Assembly: GCA_964561105.1 (NCBI GenBank)
Contig: CAZLOH010000006.1
Location: 1 to 64,000, forward strand
Direction of reading: 5' to 3'
Source of the DNA: JADLHS01 sp964561105
Lineage (GTDB): Bacteria; Verrucomicrobiota; Verrucomicrobiia; Limisphaerales; JADLHS01
DNA: 64,000 nucleotides
Positions 53,715-63,300 of this stretch are shown piece by piece. Both the position numbers and the translations under genes were made by a program. The notes below the pieces were generated by a model that saw only the letters and a program-made list of their open reading frames with translations, did not search any database and was not told where the DNA came from. How positions within the stretch are numbered: the first letter of the stretch is position 1; each line of letters opens with the position of its first letter.

Positions 53715-54611
53715 ATGAAACCGACTGCGATTCGCGGACTCGCGCTGGGCTGTGGACTTTTGCTTCTGACGCAAACTTGGGCGGCCGAACCGACCGTGAT
53801 CCCGTTGTGGCCGGGCCGCGCGCCCGGCGAGACCAACACCGTTTCCACTGAGCACGACATCAGCAAGCCCGGCGAAGGACTGGTCGCCAGCCGACCGGTC
53901 ATCCGGCTCGGCCAGGTTTCGCAACCCAGCATCACACTTTACCGCCCGCCGGCGGGAAAAAATACCGGCACGGCGGTGGTGATTTGTCCGGGGGGCGGCT
54001 ACTCCATTCTTGCGTGGGATCTCGAAGGCACGGAGGTTTGCGAATGGCTCAACTCCATTGGGGTCACGGGCGTGCTGCTCAAGTATCGCGTGCCCAAACG
54101 AGGAGCCGGACCGCTCCAGGATGTGCAGCGCGCCTTGGGTCTGGTGCGAGAACACGCGAAAGCGTGGGACATCAATCCCCATCGCATCGGCGTACTCGGA
54201 TTCTCCGCCGGCGGAAATCTCGCCGCCGAACTCGCGGCCCACAACCGCTCGCGAGCCTATCCGGTTGTGGATGCCGCTGATGCGGTGAGTTGCCGGCCGG
54301 ATTTCCAACTACTCATCTATCCTGCCTACCTCGTGTCCAAGGAAGATCCGACGAAGCTCAACTCCGATGTGGCGGTCAGCTCCGAGACGCCGCCGACTTT
54401 TCTCATCATGGCCGCCAATGATCCGGTCCATGTGGAAAATGTGCTGGGATACGCACTCGCTTTGAAGCAGGCAAAAGTGCCGGTGGAGTTGCATGTCTAT
54501 CCCACGGGCGGCCACGGCTATGGGTTGCGTCGCACGGAACAAACGGCCACCACCTGGCCCGACCGCGCGACTGATTGGTTGAAAAGCTGCGGCTGGCTGG
54601 AGCGCCAGTAA
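53715..54611 (+). CDS. Secreted alpha/beta hydrolase (acetyl-xylan esterase-like)
   Basis: A 298-residue product with signal peptide (IRGLALGCGLLLLTQTWAAE). The hydrolase shows the oxyanion-hole stretch VVICPGGGY, nucleophile Ser164 in GFSAGG, an acidic residue in MAANDPVHVEN and the catalytic histidine His267 in TGGHGYGL. This combination is usual for the BD-FAE/xylan esterase group, which removes acetyl or feruloyl groups from plant polysaccharides. The start WAAEPTVIPLWPGRAPGE is typical of Planctomycetota and Verrucomicrobiota members. The nearby GH32, GH28-like and lectin-fold genes support a role in polysaccharide breakdown. Confidence 0.88.
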   Translation: MKPTAIRGLALGCGLLLLTQTWAAEPTVIPLWPGRAPGETNTVSTEHDISKPGEGLVASRPVIRLGQVSQPSITLYRPPAGKNTGTAVVICPGGGYSILAWDLEGTEVCEWLNSIGVTGVLLKYRVPKRGAGPLQDVQRALGLVREHAKAWDINPHRIGVLGFSAGGNLAAELAAHNRSRAYPVVDAADAVSCRPDFQLLIYPAYLVSKEDPTKLNSDVAVSSETPPTFLIMAANDPVHVENVLGYALALKQAKVPVELHVYPTGGHGYGLRRTEQTATTWPDRATDWLKSCGWLERQ

Positions 54612-54695
54612 GCTAAGTTGCCAAGGTGATCATCGGCTGAAGCACCGGTCGAAAATTCGCTTTCATCCCGTCCGCTGCGGCCTAGACTGCTCCGC

Positions 54696-55700
54696 ATGAG
54701 CACTCGTGAAAAAACTTTCCTGCCCGTTGAGTCGCGTAAGGCGCCAGAGACCCAAGCCGCAGCCAGGCCGCCGCTCTCTCGCCGGACTTTCGCGAAATTG
54801 TCGGCGTTGGCCGTGGCGGGCGTTGGGGTCTGGCCGTACTTGAACCGGGTCTGTGCCGCCGCCACGGACGGCAAACCGGACTCGAAGGTGGCCGGCGTGC
54901 AACTCGGCCTGAACGTGCCCTATAGTTTCGGTAACGCGAAAATGAGCGGCGATCAGATTCTCAAGGATTGTGTTCAACTCGACGTCAGCGCGGTGGAATT
55001 GCGAACCCAGCCGGTGGAGACCTTCCTCGGTGTGCCCGTGAATCTGTTCGACACCAAGAAATCCAAGGCTGACATCGAGCAACTTGCGCACTGGCGCGAA
55101 TCCGTCCCCATGACCCGGGCGGCGGATTTCCGCAAGCAGTATGAATCGGCGGGCGTGTTGATCCAGATCGTGAAGGTGGATGGCATTTTCAACATGACGG
55201 ACGGCGAACTGGACTATGTTTTCACGCTCGCCAAGGCGCTGGGTGGCCGTGCCATCTCCACCGAGATTTCGCACCGGGACGAAGAACTGAAACGGGTCGG
55301 CCAGTTTGCCGACAAACACCAGCTCATGGTCGGCTATCATGGTCATGCGACCACGAAGCCGGCGGATTGGGAGCGGGCGTTTTCCTTTGCGAAACACAAC
55401 GGCGCGAATGTGGACATCGGACATTTCGTCGCGGGCAACAATGTTTCGCCCGTGCCGTTCATCCAGCAATATCACGAGCGGGTTACCCACGTGCATCTCA
55501 AGGATCGGAAGCGGCACAACGGTCCCAACACGCCCTTTGGCGAAGGGGACACGCCGATTGTGGAGGTGCTGCGCCTGATCCGGGACAACCGCTGGAACAT
55601 CCAGGGCACGATCGAATTTGAATACAAGGTGCCGGCGGGTTCGGATCGCCTGACCGAAATCGCCCGCGCCCTCAAGTATTGCCGGGCGGCGCTGGCCTAA
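54696..55700 (+). CDS. Exported sugar phosphate isomerase/epimerase-like TIM barrel
   Basis: A xylose isomerase-like TIM barrel of 334 residues. The N-terminus carries an arginine pair followed by a hydrophobic helix (SRRTFAKLSALAVAGVGV), suggesting export by the Tat route. Barrel landmarks are VSAVELRTQPVETF, ISTEISH, MVGYHGHAT, ANVDIGHFVAGN, THVHLKDRKRH and GTIEFEY; His, Asp and Glu residues there could bind a divalent metal. Homologous secreted forms are abundant in this phylum and their substrates are unknown. Its stop overlaps by four bases the convergent end of the next gene. Confidence 0.83.
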   Translation: MSTREKTFLPVESRKAPETQAAARPPLSRRTFAKLSALAVAGVGVWPYLNRVCAAATDGKPDSKVAGVQLGLNVPYSFGNAKMSGDQILKDCVQLDVSAVELRTQPVETFLGVPVNLFDTKKSKADIEQLAHWRESVPMTRAADFRKQYESAGVLIQIVKVDGIFNMTDGELDYVFTLAKALGGRAISTEISHRDEELKRVGQFADKHQLMVGYHGHATTKPADWERAFSFAKHNGANVDIGHFVAGNNVSPVPFIQQYHERVTHVHLKDRKRHNGPNTPFGEGDTPIVEVLRLIRDNRWNIQGTIEFEYKVPAGSDRLTEIARALKYCRAALA

Positions 55701-56344
55701 TGCGATAACGCGCGAATCGTCACGTCGGAAATCTTCGCCCAATGCTCGGCTTGGGCCGGTCCTTGGTAACATTGGAGGGACAACTTGGGCGCTCCCCGGG
55801 CCGGGAGATCACAAGCGCCGGCTTCGTGCCACGCTTTCGCCCCTTCAGGACGGAACGATCCGCGAACGGTGTTGCCGGCAATGACCAGCCGCAGTTCCAC
55901 GACCAGAGTCTCGAGCGGAAGGATGGCGATGGTTCGCGCCTGGTCATTCTCTTCGCGACCCATGACGATGCTGCGTTTCCCATCCACCAGCTCGAATCCG
56001 ATTTTGACCATGTGACTGTCGTCGTAGTAACAAACCAGATCCACCTGTTCGTATTGCTCGGTGGGCCGGTGGGAGACCGTGGCCGAGACTTCGAGCGGCG
56101 ACCGGGACACGGGCAGGTTGCGCACGAGCACGTTCTTCGCGTCGTTGGCCGGACCCCACATGTTGCCGGGCTGAATCCGGATCTCCAACGTGTTGGTGCC
56201 GATGCGCCACGCCGCTTTGTCCTCGCGCCGCCAGGACCAGCCGTCCTGCAGCTTGCCGTTGAAGGTTTCGTGAAATAACACCTCGTCGCCGCGCGCAGGC
56301 AAAAGGCCGGCCGCCATCATCAGGGCAAAAACGATTCGGTTCAT
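55697..56344 (-). CDS. Secreted lectin-fold protein
   Basis: The 215-residue product starts with a signal peptide (MNRIVFALMMAAGLLPARGD) and consists of one jelly-roll domain of the DUF1349/LamG type: HETFNGKLQDGWSWRREDKA, VDLVCYYDDSHMVKIGFELV, LVVELRLVIAGNTVRGSFRP and LSLQCYQGPAQAEHWAKISD. Related domains bind glycans or are parts of glycosidases; no catalytic residue is evident. It is convergent with the TIM-barrel gene, overlapping by four bases, and has the same orientation as the following GH28-like gene. Confidence 0.72.
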   Translation of the reverse strand: MNRIVFALMMAAGLLPARGDEVLFHETFNGKLQDGWSWRREDKAAWRIGTNTLEIRIQPGNMWGPANDAKNVLVRNLPVSRSPLEVSATVSHRPTEQYEQVDLVCYYDDSHMVKIGFELVDGKRSIVMGREENDQARTIAILPLETLVVELRLVIAGNTVRGSFRPEGAKAWHEAGACDLPARGAPKLSLQCYQGPAQAEHWAKISDVTIRALSH

Positions 56345-56461
56345 GGTCGAGTGAAAGACTGGCGATGGTTTCCCAGAGCGTCGAGCCGATTTCTTCCGCG
56401 TTTGGCGCTGAGGCTTGCCGTCAACGCATCGGCGCTTCTCAAAATCTCCGGCAGCAAACGT

Positions 56462-57844
56462 TCACGGGTTTTGCGTCAGCCTTCCGATGTTCGTGGTGAC
56501 CAGCGGTTCCGCGACTCCGGCCACGCGCGTGAACTTGAAACCCTCCAGGTTCAATCGCGCCACTCCCTCTGCGGCCAGCACCGGACGGAAATCGTCCTCG
56601 GCCAGACTCAACCGCACGTCCTCGAGGGTGAGTGATTGCACCTGCCGCGCGTAAATACCCCAGGCTGGCACCTGCCGCGCGTCCACGCCCGGGCCTTGGA
56701 CCTTATCTTTCGCCGGCCAGGCTTGACTGCCGCCGGCGAACTCGGCGCGCACGCCGCGCAGAACGACGTTGGTGATGGGCGTGTCCGCCCAGCTCTCGAT
56801 CGAAAACGCCGAGCGATAAACCCCCGTCGCGTCCAGCCCGCTGATGGTGATTTTGCCGACGGTGTTGCCCGGCTTGATCCAGATGGACACCGGTGAGGCG
56901 ACGTGTTCCATGACATTGTGCGCGATGAACACGTCATCCAGCGGTCCGCGCGTGGCATCCCAGGCCCCCGGCTGCAGGATGATGCCCGAGAGCATGTTCC
57001 TGCGCCGTTTTTCCCGGGAAGTCCGGTGTGGCTGTTCGCCGGGGCCGCGAAAGAGATTGTTCGCAATCGTCAACCGCTCCGCCGGGCCAATGAGCCGGAT
57101 GCCATTGCACGACGAATTGATCAGGCAACTCCCGATGACGGTGTTGTACCAGTAGCGGCCGGCAATGGCGTCATCGCCGGTGTAAAACTGGCAGCCGATG
57201 ATCTTCACATTCCGACACCAACGCTCCGGCGCGCCGCGCCAATGCACGCCATCCCAGCCCCCGATGATCGTCACGTTACGAAACTCCAGATCGTCCGAAA
57301 CCTCAGCGTAAACCGCGTAGTTCGCCGCATCCACAATTGTCACATCGCGCAGGGTGAACCGGCGGCAACCGACCAGCGCGATACCGTGCGGGCCGCGCAT
57401 CTGCTCCTCGCCGGTCGGATCAAACACCTTGTTGCCATCAATCGTGCCCGGGCCGGTGATGGTCACACCCTCGACCTTGTCGCCCACAATCAGTCCGCGG
57501 TGCCACTTGCCCCATTTGGCTTCGGGCATGAACTCCGGCGTGGTGGGTTGCGCGTAATCCGCGAGGTTTGTCGTACCCACGAGGCGCGCGCCCGCGTCGA
57601 GTTGCAGCGTCACGCCGCTTCGCAGTTGAATCGTGCCGGAGAGATAACGGCCGGGCGGGAAATGAACCTGTCCGGCTCCGTTGGTCGCGCAGGCATCGAG
57701 GGCCTTTTGAATGGCGGCGGTGTCGAGCGTGTAGCCGTCGCCCTTCGCGCCGAAGTTGCGAATGTCGAATGAGTCAGCGCCCAGTGCCGGCATCAGCAGG
57801 GCCAGGCCCAGCCACCAACGAACCATCAGGTTCAGGGAGTTCAT
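56462..57844 (-). CDS. Secreted GH28-like pectinase-fold enzyme
   Basis: A right-handed beta-helix protein of 460 residues with a signal peptide (VRWWLGLALLMPALG). It begins FDIRNFGAKGDGYTLDTAAI, the entry to pectate lyase/GH28 proteins, and has LQLDAGARLVGTTN, GPGTIDGNKVF, and the GH28-like acid pair in FYTGDDAIAG. The usual HG and RxK motifs of polygalacturonases are not clear, so the substrate may differ from pectin. I use ATG 57844; an ATG nine bases upstream also fits. Neighbouring genes for a lectin-fold protein and an acetyl esterase suggest plant or algal polysaccharide degradation. Confidence 0.83.
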   Translation of the reverse strand: MNSLNLMVRWWLGLALLMPALGADSFDIRNFGAKGDGYTLDTAAIQKALDACATNGAGQVHFPPGRYLSGTIQLRSGVTLQLDAGARLVGTTNLADYAQPTTPEFMPEAKWGKWHRGLIVGDKVEGVTITGPGTIDGNKVFDPTGEEQMRGPHGIALVGCRRFTLRDVTIVDAANYAVYAEVSDDLEFRNVTIIGGWDGVHWRGAPERWCRNVKIIGCQFYTGDDAIAGRYWYNTVIGSCLINSSCNGIRLIGPAERLTIANNLFRGPGEQPHRTSREKRRRNMLSGIILQPGAWDATRGPLDDVFIAHNVMEHVASPVSIWIKPGNTVGKITISGLDATGVYRSAFSIESWADTPITNVVLRGVRAEFAGGSQAWPAKDKVQGPGVDARQVPAWGIYARQVQSLTLEDVRLSLAEDDFRPVLAAEGVARLNLEGFKFTRVAGVAEPLVTTNIGRLTQNP

Positions 57845-58040
57845 GCTTCCCATGATACAGAAAAACTTTCGCGCCGTAATCTTTCTCTGCAAAAACCGGC
57901 GGCTTCGGCTTGGCTGGCAGCGCGATTACAGAGGATGAGGGTCACGGCAGCGAACTGGCGCGAGCAACGGTGGATGCTTTTTGCAGTCAAATCATGGTCG
58001 CCTACGGTGAAGGAACAAATCACCCAGTCACGACCAAAAG

Positions 58041-58688
58041 TCAGTCGTTCGCAGTGGATGACTGGTTGTTCTCCACGCTGCCGCTAAGGGCAGGGGGGCG
58101 TTTGAAGAACAGCTCGTGGCCGTCGGCGGATTCACGCATCGCCGCGAGCACTTCCGGGCGCGGGCTGGTAAAGACGTAGGGGTAGTCCACTTCTCCCAGT
58201 TCGGGATGAATCGTGTAGGCCAGGCGCTCGGGTTCGAGGCTGAACTGGGAATTGACTCCCGGCTTGTTGCCGCGCGGGTCCAGACGGAACCACCTCTGGC
58301 GACCGGGCAGATAAACCGCGTTCAAACCGTGCAAGGCGTAGCCGGACTCGGGCGTGCCCTTGCGGGTCACGCGTTGATAGCAAAACCCGGTCGGGATCTG
58401 AAGCCCGCGCAGCAAGGCGGCCAGCAGATGCGATTTGGCAAAACAAATCCCCTCATGGTCGTTCAGAGTTTCGGAAGCGGAAATGGTGACCCGCGCGCTG
58501 TTCAAATCGAACGAGTGACTGATCTGGTCGCGAACGAATTCAAACGCCGCCTTGGCCTGGTCCAACTCGCCCGCGTTTTGCGCTTTGATCTCGGCGATCT
58601 TTGCCGGCAGTGGCGGGGTCTGAAAGTCAATCACCGCGGATTCTTTCAAGTAGGCGTCCAGGTCTTCGGTTTCAAAAATTAGCTTCAT
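58041..58688 (-). CDS. Transglutaminase-like cysteine protein
   Basis: The ATG at 58688 starts MKLIFETEDLDAYLKESAVI, without a signal peptide. The transglutaminase-like triad is visible: Cys82 in GICFAKSH, His120 in YALHGLNAV and Asp137 in RLDPRG. Bacterial members are mostly peptidases or peptide amidases. Length is 215 residues. A 196-base gap separates it from the GH28-like gene, so it may stand alone. The frame open upstream to 58751 lacks family similarity. Confidence 0.85.
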   Translation of the reverse strand: MKLIFETEDLDAYLKESAVIDFQTPPLPAKIAEIKAQNAGELDQAKAAFEFVRDQISHSFDLNSARVTISASETLNDHEGICFAKSHLLAALLRGLQIPTGFCYQRVTRKGTPESGYALHGLNAVYLPGRQRWFRLDPRGNKPGVNSQFSLEPERLAYTIHPELGEVDYPYVFTSPRPEVLAAMRESADGHELFFKRPPALSGSVENNQSSTAND

Positions 58689-59398
58689 GGCGTTTCCGTC
58701 ATTGGATGGAGGCTCAACGGTTCTCCGCCGGGCAGTGTTTGGTTTGGTCACCGCGCCTCGGCGTTCTTAGTTTCGCTCACAAATGCGTCGTGGTCAAAAC
58801 CAACTGGGGACGGCTATCAATTCGACGTCCGGGGTGGCCGCAGTCGTTGAAGCGGGCTGAAGCCCGCGCTCCCGAGGTAGTGCTTGTCGCGCTGCGACAA
58901 GCCCGCCCGCGCAGAGCGGGCGGAACGAATGACCCAGGGCTCACGCCCCAGCCAGTCCATTGTGCCGCGTCGAGCAGCCCTCACAACTGGCGCTCGCACC
59001 ACCTTGTTCCGCGCGCTGCACGCGGGTGCTATGCTCGCAGAGCGAGTACGGCCGCCATCAGGTTAACCGCCGTTTCCAGGCGCACCCGGCAAGGACTGAA
59101 GCCGTGACCGCACGGAGTTATTAGTGGGTGCGGCTGCCCGCGCGGGATGGTCGCCCGCAGTCGAATCCCAAATCGGAAAGGCATCCACCGTGCTCGGAAT
59201 GGAACCTGACGATTCTCGGCGAACCGATCCCAAGCTGGACATGGACGCTCTCAAAGTCGTCTCGCCCAGCGTTAACAAACCCCAGCGCGCATCAACCACA
59301 CGATCAGTCCGTAAATAGTTAAGCCGCTTCGGCAGCCGGTGATTACATGGAATCTTGCTTTTCTGGCGGCCGGTGGCGTGCTAGGCTCGCCCCAACGC
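58689..59398. other. Non-coding region upstream of the sigma factor gene
   Basis: About 700 bases without a supported gene. A cluster of three hairpins lies at 58852-58923; the rest (58930-59330) is GC-rich with scattered short repeats. Promoters for the divergent transglutaminase and sigma factor genes should be here, but none was clear. Confidence 0.4.
58852..58923. repeat. Three hairpins in tandem (dispersed repeat type)
   Basis: GCGGGCT (58852-58858) with AGCCCGC (58861-58867); CTTGTCGC (58883-58890) with GCGACAAG (58894-58901); CCGCCCGC (58903-58910) with GCGGGCGG (58916-58923). All three are perfect. The 'gcgggctgaagcccgc' core is, from memory, common in dispersed repeats of this phylum. 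Confidence 0.6.
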
Positions 59399-60154
59399 AT
59401 GAACGGAACGGGACCAGGAGCGGGAACGACTTTGGCCAGTCCGCCTTCGTATGCGGAATTTCCCGCTACGCAGTGGTCCAAAATCCTGAATGCAGGCGTG
59501 CGCGCGGCTCGCGGCGATTCGCCGGAACTTGAAGAACTCTGCCGGGCTTACTGGCCGCCGCTTTACGCATTCCTGCGGCGGCAGGGACATTTGCCACACG
59601 ATGCCGAGGATTTGGTTCAAGGCTTCCTGGCTCGTTTGCTGGCTCGGGAGGATTTGGTGGAAGTCGGGCCGGAGAAGGGGCGTTTCCGCACGTTCCTGCT
59701 GACCTCGCTGCGGAACTTCGTCATCAAACAAGCCCTGCGCGACAAGGCGCTCAAACGCGGCGGCGGTCAGGTCGCGATCTCCCTTGATGCGGAGGAAGCG
59801 GAGCGGCTGTGCGGACCGGACTTGAACGCCAGTTCGCCGGAAGCCGCGTTTGACCGGCGCTTTGCCAAGGTTGTCCTCACCCGCGCATTCGCGGCGTTGC
59901 GTGAGGAATATCGGGCGCGCGGCAAGGAGAAATTCTTCGCCGCGCTGGCTCCGTTCCTGGACGGAGCCGAACCGGAAGGTTACGAGACCATCGCCGCCCA
60001 ACTCGGCATGACGCCCAGCGCGGTGGCGGTGGCGGTGCATCGGATGCGCGGGCGCTTGCGTGAACTCTTGCGGGCCGAGGTCCGTCAGCTTTGCACCTCC
60101 GCCGCGGAGGAGGAGCAGGAGATGAAATACTTGGTGGAAGTGTGGTCGCGATGA
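59399..60154 (+). CDS. RNA polymerase sigma factor, ECF type
   Basis: The ATG at 59399 gives 251 residues; an upstream GTG at 59339 is possible but adds unlike sequence. Region 2 is recognisable in LEELCRAYWPPLYAFLRRQG and HDAEDLVQGFLARLL, region 4 in YETIAAQLGMTPSAVAVAVH followed by RMRGRLRELLRAEV. A longer linker (RFRTFLLTSLRNFVIKQALR) and a C-terminal tail of about 30 residues distinguish it from ordinary ECF factors and fit the Planctomycetota/Verrucomicrobiota subgroup associated with protein kinases. Such a kinase gene is next downstream, separated by a REPIN-like element. No anti-sigma gene is present; control may be by phosphorylation. Confidence 0.87.
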   Translation: MNGTGPGAGTTLASPPSYAEFPATQWSKILNAGVRAARGDSPELEELCRAYWPPLYAFLRRQGHLPHDAEDLVQGFLARLLAREDLVEVGPEKGRFRTFLLTSLRNFVIKQALRDKALKRGGGQVAISLDAEEAERLCGPDLNASSPEAAFDRRFAKVVLTRAFAALREEYRARGKEKFFAALAPFLDGAEPEGYETIAAQLGMTPSAVAVAVHRMRGRLRELLRAEVRQLCTSAAEEEQEMKYLVEVWSR

Positions 60155-60161
60155 GCAGTTC

Positions 60162-60293
60162 GTAGGACAGGCGTCGCGCCTGTCTCCGGCTTAAAGTAGA
60201 CCTTCCGCTTGAGCAAAGTGTGTTTGCCAAATCTGGTGTTTTCGGGATCGAACAACTGCGCTGAGATGGAGACAGGCGCGACGCCTGTCCTAC
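60162..60293. repeat. REPIN-like element, perfect 25-base inverted repeats
   Basis: The sequence GTAGGACAGGCGTCGCGCCT plus five bases (60162-60186) recurs as its exact reverse complement at 60269-60293, with 82 bases between. Each arm is itself partly palindromic (AGGCG...CGCCT). A second copy with the same arms is at 63514-63647. The pair of REP sequences in opposite orientation, set between genes, is the definition of a REPIN. Confidence 0.8.
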
Positions 60294-60334
60294 GAACTCC
60301 GCGTAATCCTCCCGAGCGCCTCCGGCTTTATACG

Positions 60335-63300
60335 ATGTTGGCTGCCACCTTAGATTCAGGAGTGAGAGTTTGTCGCCGCTGCGGCGCGCCGCTGGCGGGG
60401 GACGAATTGGCGGGCAATTGCCCACGCTGTCTGACAACGCTGATCCTGTCGCCGGAGACACCCGAGCCAGCCGGACCATCTCCGACTCCGGTGCTCCATC
60501 GCCTCGGCGATTACGAACTTCTCGAAGAAGTCGCCCGCGGTGGCATGGGCGTGGTGTTTCGCGCCCGGCAGGTCAGCCTGGGCCGTGAAGTGGCTGTCAA
60601 AGTTCTCCGTGACGCGTGGCTGGCGACGCCGGTGCAAGTCCAACGCTTCCGGGCCGAGGCCGCCAACGCCGCGAAGTTGAAACACCCGAACATCGTCGCA
60701 GTGCATGAGGTCGGAGAACAGGGCGGGCAACATTTCTTTGCGATGGATTTGATCGAGGGAAAGAACCTCGCGGAGGCAACGCGCGAGGGACCGCTGCCAC
60801 CGCGCCGGGCCGCGGAGTTGGTCCGGAAAGTAGCCGAGGCGGTTCAGCACGCGCACCAGCAAGGCGTGCTGCATCGCGATGTCAAACCCTCCAACGTCCT
60901 GCTCGACGCGAAAGAAGAACCGCACGTGACGGATTTCGGTCTGGCGCGGCCGATGGACGATGAGAGTTCGCTGACGCTGACGGGGCAAGTGTTGGGGACG
61001 CCGGGTTACATGTCGCCGGAGCAGGCCAAGGGCGGCGGTACCGTCGGGCCGGCGGCGGATGTTTATGGGTTGGGGGCGTTGTTATTCCATCTACTCACCG
61101 GCCGGTCGCCATTCGTCGGCGCGAGCGCGGCGGAGACGCTGACACAGGTGTTGCAACAGGAGCCGCTGTCGCCGCGCTTGCTGAATCCGGCGGTGCCGGT
61201 GGACCTGGCGGCGGTGTGTTTGAAGTGTTTGGGCAAAAGGCCGCGCGAGCGTTACAGCAGCGCGGGCGAACTGGCGGCGGACCTGGCACGGTTTCTCGGG
61301 AACGAAACCACTCACGCCAGACCAGCGGGAGCGGTGGAGCGGGCGGTGCGTTGGTGTCGGCGCAAACCGGCGCTGGCTGGGGCGCTCGCGAGTGCGCTGT
61401 TACTGCTCATGATGGTGGTCGTGGGTGCGCCGATTGCCGCCTATCGCATCAACCGTGAGCGCATCATCGTGCGGCAAAGCTTGTACGCGGCGGACATGCG
61501 GGTCGCGCAGCAAGCGATTGAAGAAGGTGACCTTGGCCGCGCGCGCGAGCTGCTCGCCCAGCACGTGCCGAGGCAGTCGGAAGCCGATTTGCGCGGATTC
61601 GAATGGCGCTATTTCAGTTATCGCGCCCGCGGGGATCAAATTGCAACGATCTCTTCCGGTGTCAAAAATGTGCGGCATCTGGCGGTTACTTCGGATGGGA
61701 GGCTCCTGGCGGTGGACCGAAGTGTTTATGATGCCGACTCCGGGGCCGAGCTAACCGACCTTCGGCTTGAGGAAGGTGATCGCGCCCTCGCCTTTGCGCC
61801 AGACTGCCAAGTTCTGCTCATTGCCGGCCGCGAGGGTTTGAAGCGCCGTGACTTTTCCACAGGGAAGCAGGTCTTGTTCGCGCCCGACGAGCGGAATGTT
61901 TCGGCGGTGGAATTTTCACCGTCCGGGCGCTGGCTCGCCATCGGCAGCAAATGGGATTTGAAATTGTACGATGCGCGCGCTTGGACGTTGGTCGGCAGCA
62001 ATACCCATCTCAAGTTCGAACCCTCCTTTGGTACAAAGGCGCTGGCGTTTTCGCCGGATGAATCCATGCTCGTGACCGCCGCCGGGGATCCAAGACCCGA
62101 CGCGAGTCACCTCGAATGTTGGGAAGTGCCATCACTGAAGCCGTTGGCTTTCCCGCCGAACACCGTGAAAAACGCCACGTGTATCTGCTTCTCGCCGGAT
62201 GGTCGCCAATTTTTTACCGGTTGCTGGGACGGCGTGGTGCGTGTTTGGGACGCTCAGACGCGGATCGAACTTCCGAATCGCCGCTCGGTCCAACATCATC
62301 GGAGTTGGATTGCCGACATGGCTTTCCTGCCCGGCACCCACCAACTCGTCACCGCCGGTTCGGACCGCTGTATTCGCCTCTGGAGCACCGAGTTGGCGGA
62401 ACGACCGCTGATTTTGCGCGGACACACGCGTGAGATCAACGCCATGGCCATCGCCACCAATCGCGTGATTTTCAGCCTCAGCGAGGTGGGGACGATAAAC
62501 CGATGGTCCGCTCGGCTGGCGCAGCAGGGTGAGTTCCTTTCGCAAGAAGGTCAGCGCTTCCTGCCCGTGGGCTTATCCCACGACGGACAAGTGGCGGTGA
62601 CTCTGAGGGACGGCACGCTCCAGTTCTGGGATTTGAGCCAGCGAGAGTTCACGGAAATCGATTCCCGCCGCTGGGAATCAGACGAGTTCAAATACGTCCG
62701 AGTGAATTCAGATCGCCAATCGCAAGCCATTTCCATCTCATCCGATCTGAAATGGCTGGCTCGCGTCCGCCCCGACCAACCGGCCCAGCTCTGGAATGTG
62801 AGCGAGCGCACACTGCAAACACTACCCATCGTTGGCAGACTTCCGAGCTTCGCCGTCTTCTCGCCGGACAGCAAATACCTGGTTTTGCCGATGGCCCCGC
62901 ACGCCGTGGCGGTCTGGAACCTCGAGACTGGCCGGCAGCTTGCATCCATTCCGAGTTCGGATCCTTTCGAAGCGAAGGTGTCCATCGCAGCGGTCGCGGA
63001 CGTCCTGGCCATCGCCACAGGAACCAATGTTTTGCTCTGGGACTTGCAGACGCAGCGGCGTGTCGGCCAATTTGATATCGTGGGGAACCGTTCGATTGCA
63101 CTTTCAGCAGATGCGAGGCTGCTGGCGACCGGCAGCGTGGATCAGATGGTTCGGCTCTACGATTGCCAGGCGGGGAGGATGATCGCGTCGCCGCTGCTGG
63201 GTCACCTTTCCGGTGTGGAGCGCGTTGCCTTCGCGCCGGATGGACGGACGCTCGTGAGCGCCAGCCGTCAATGGGTGAAATTATGGAATCTGGCCACCCG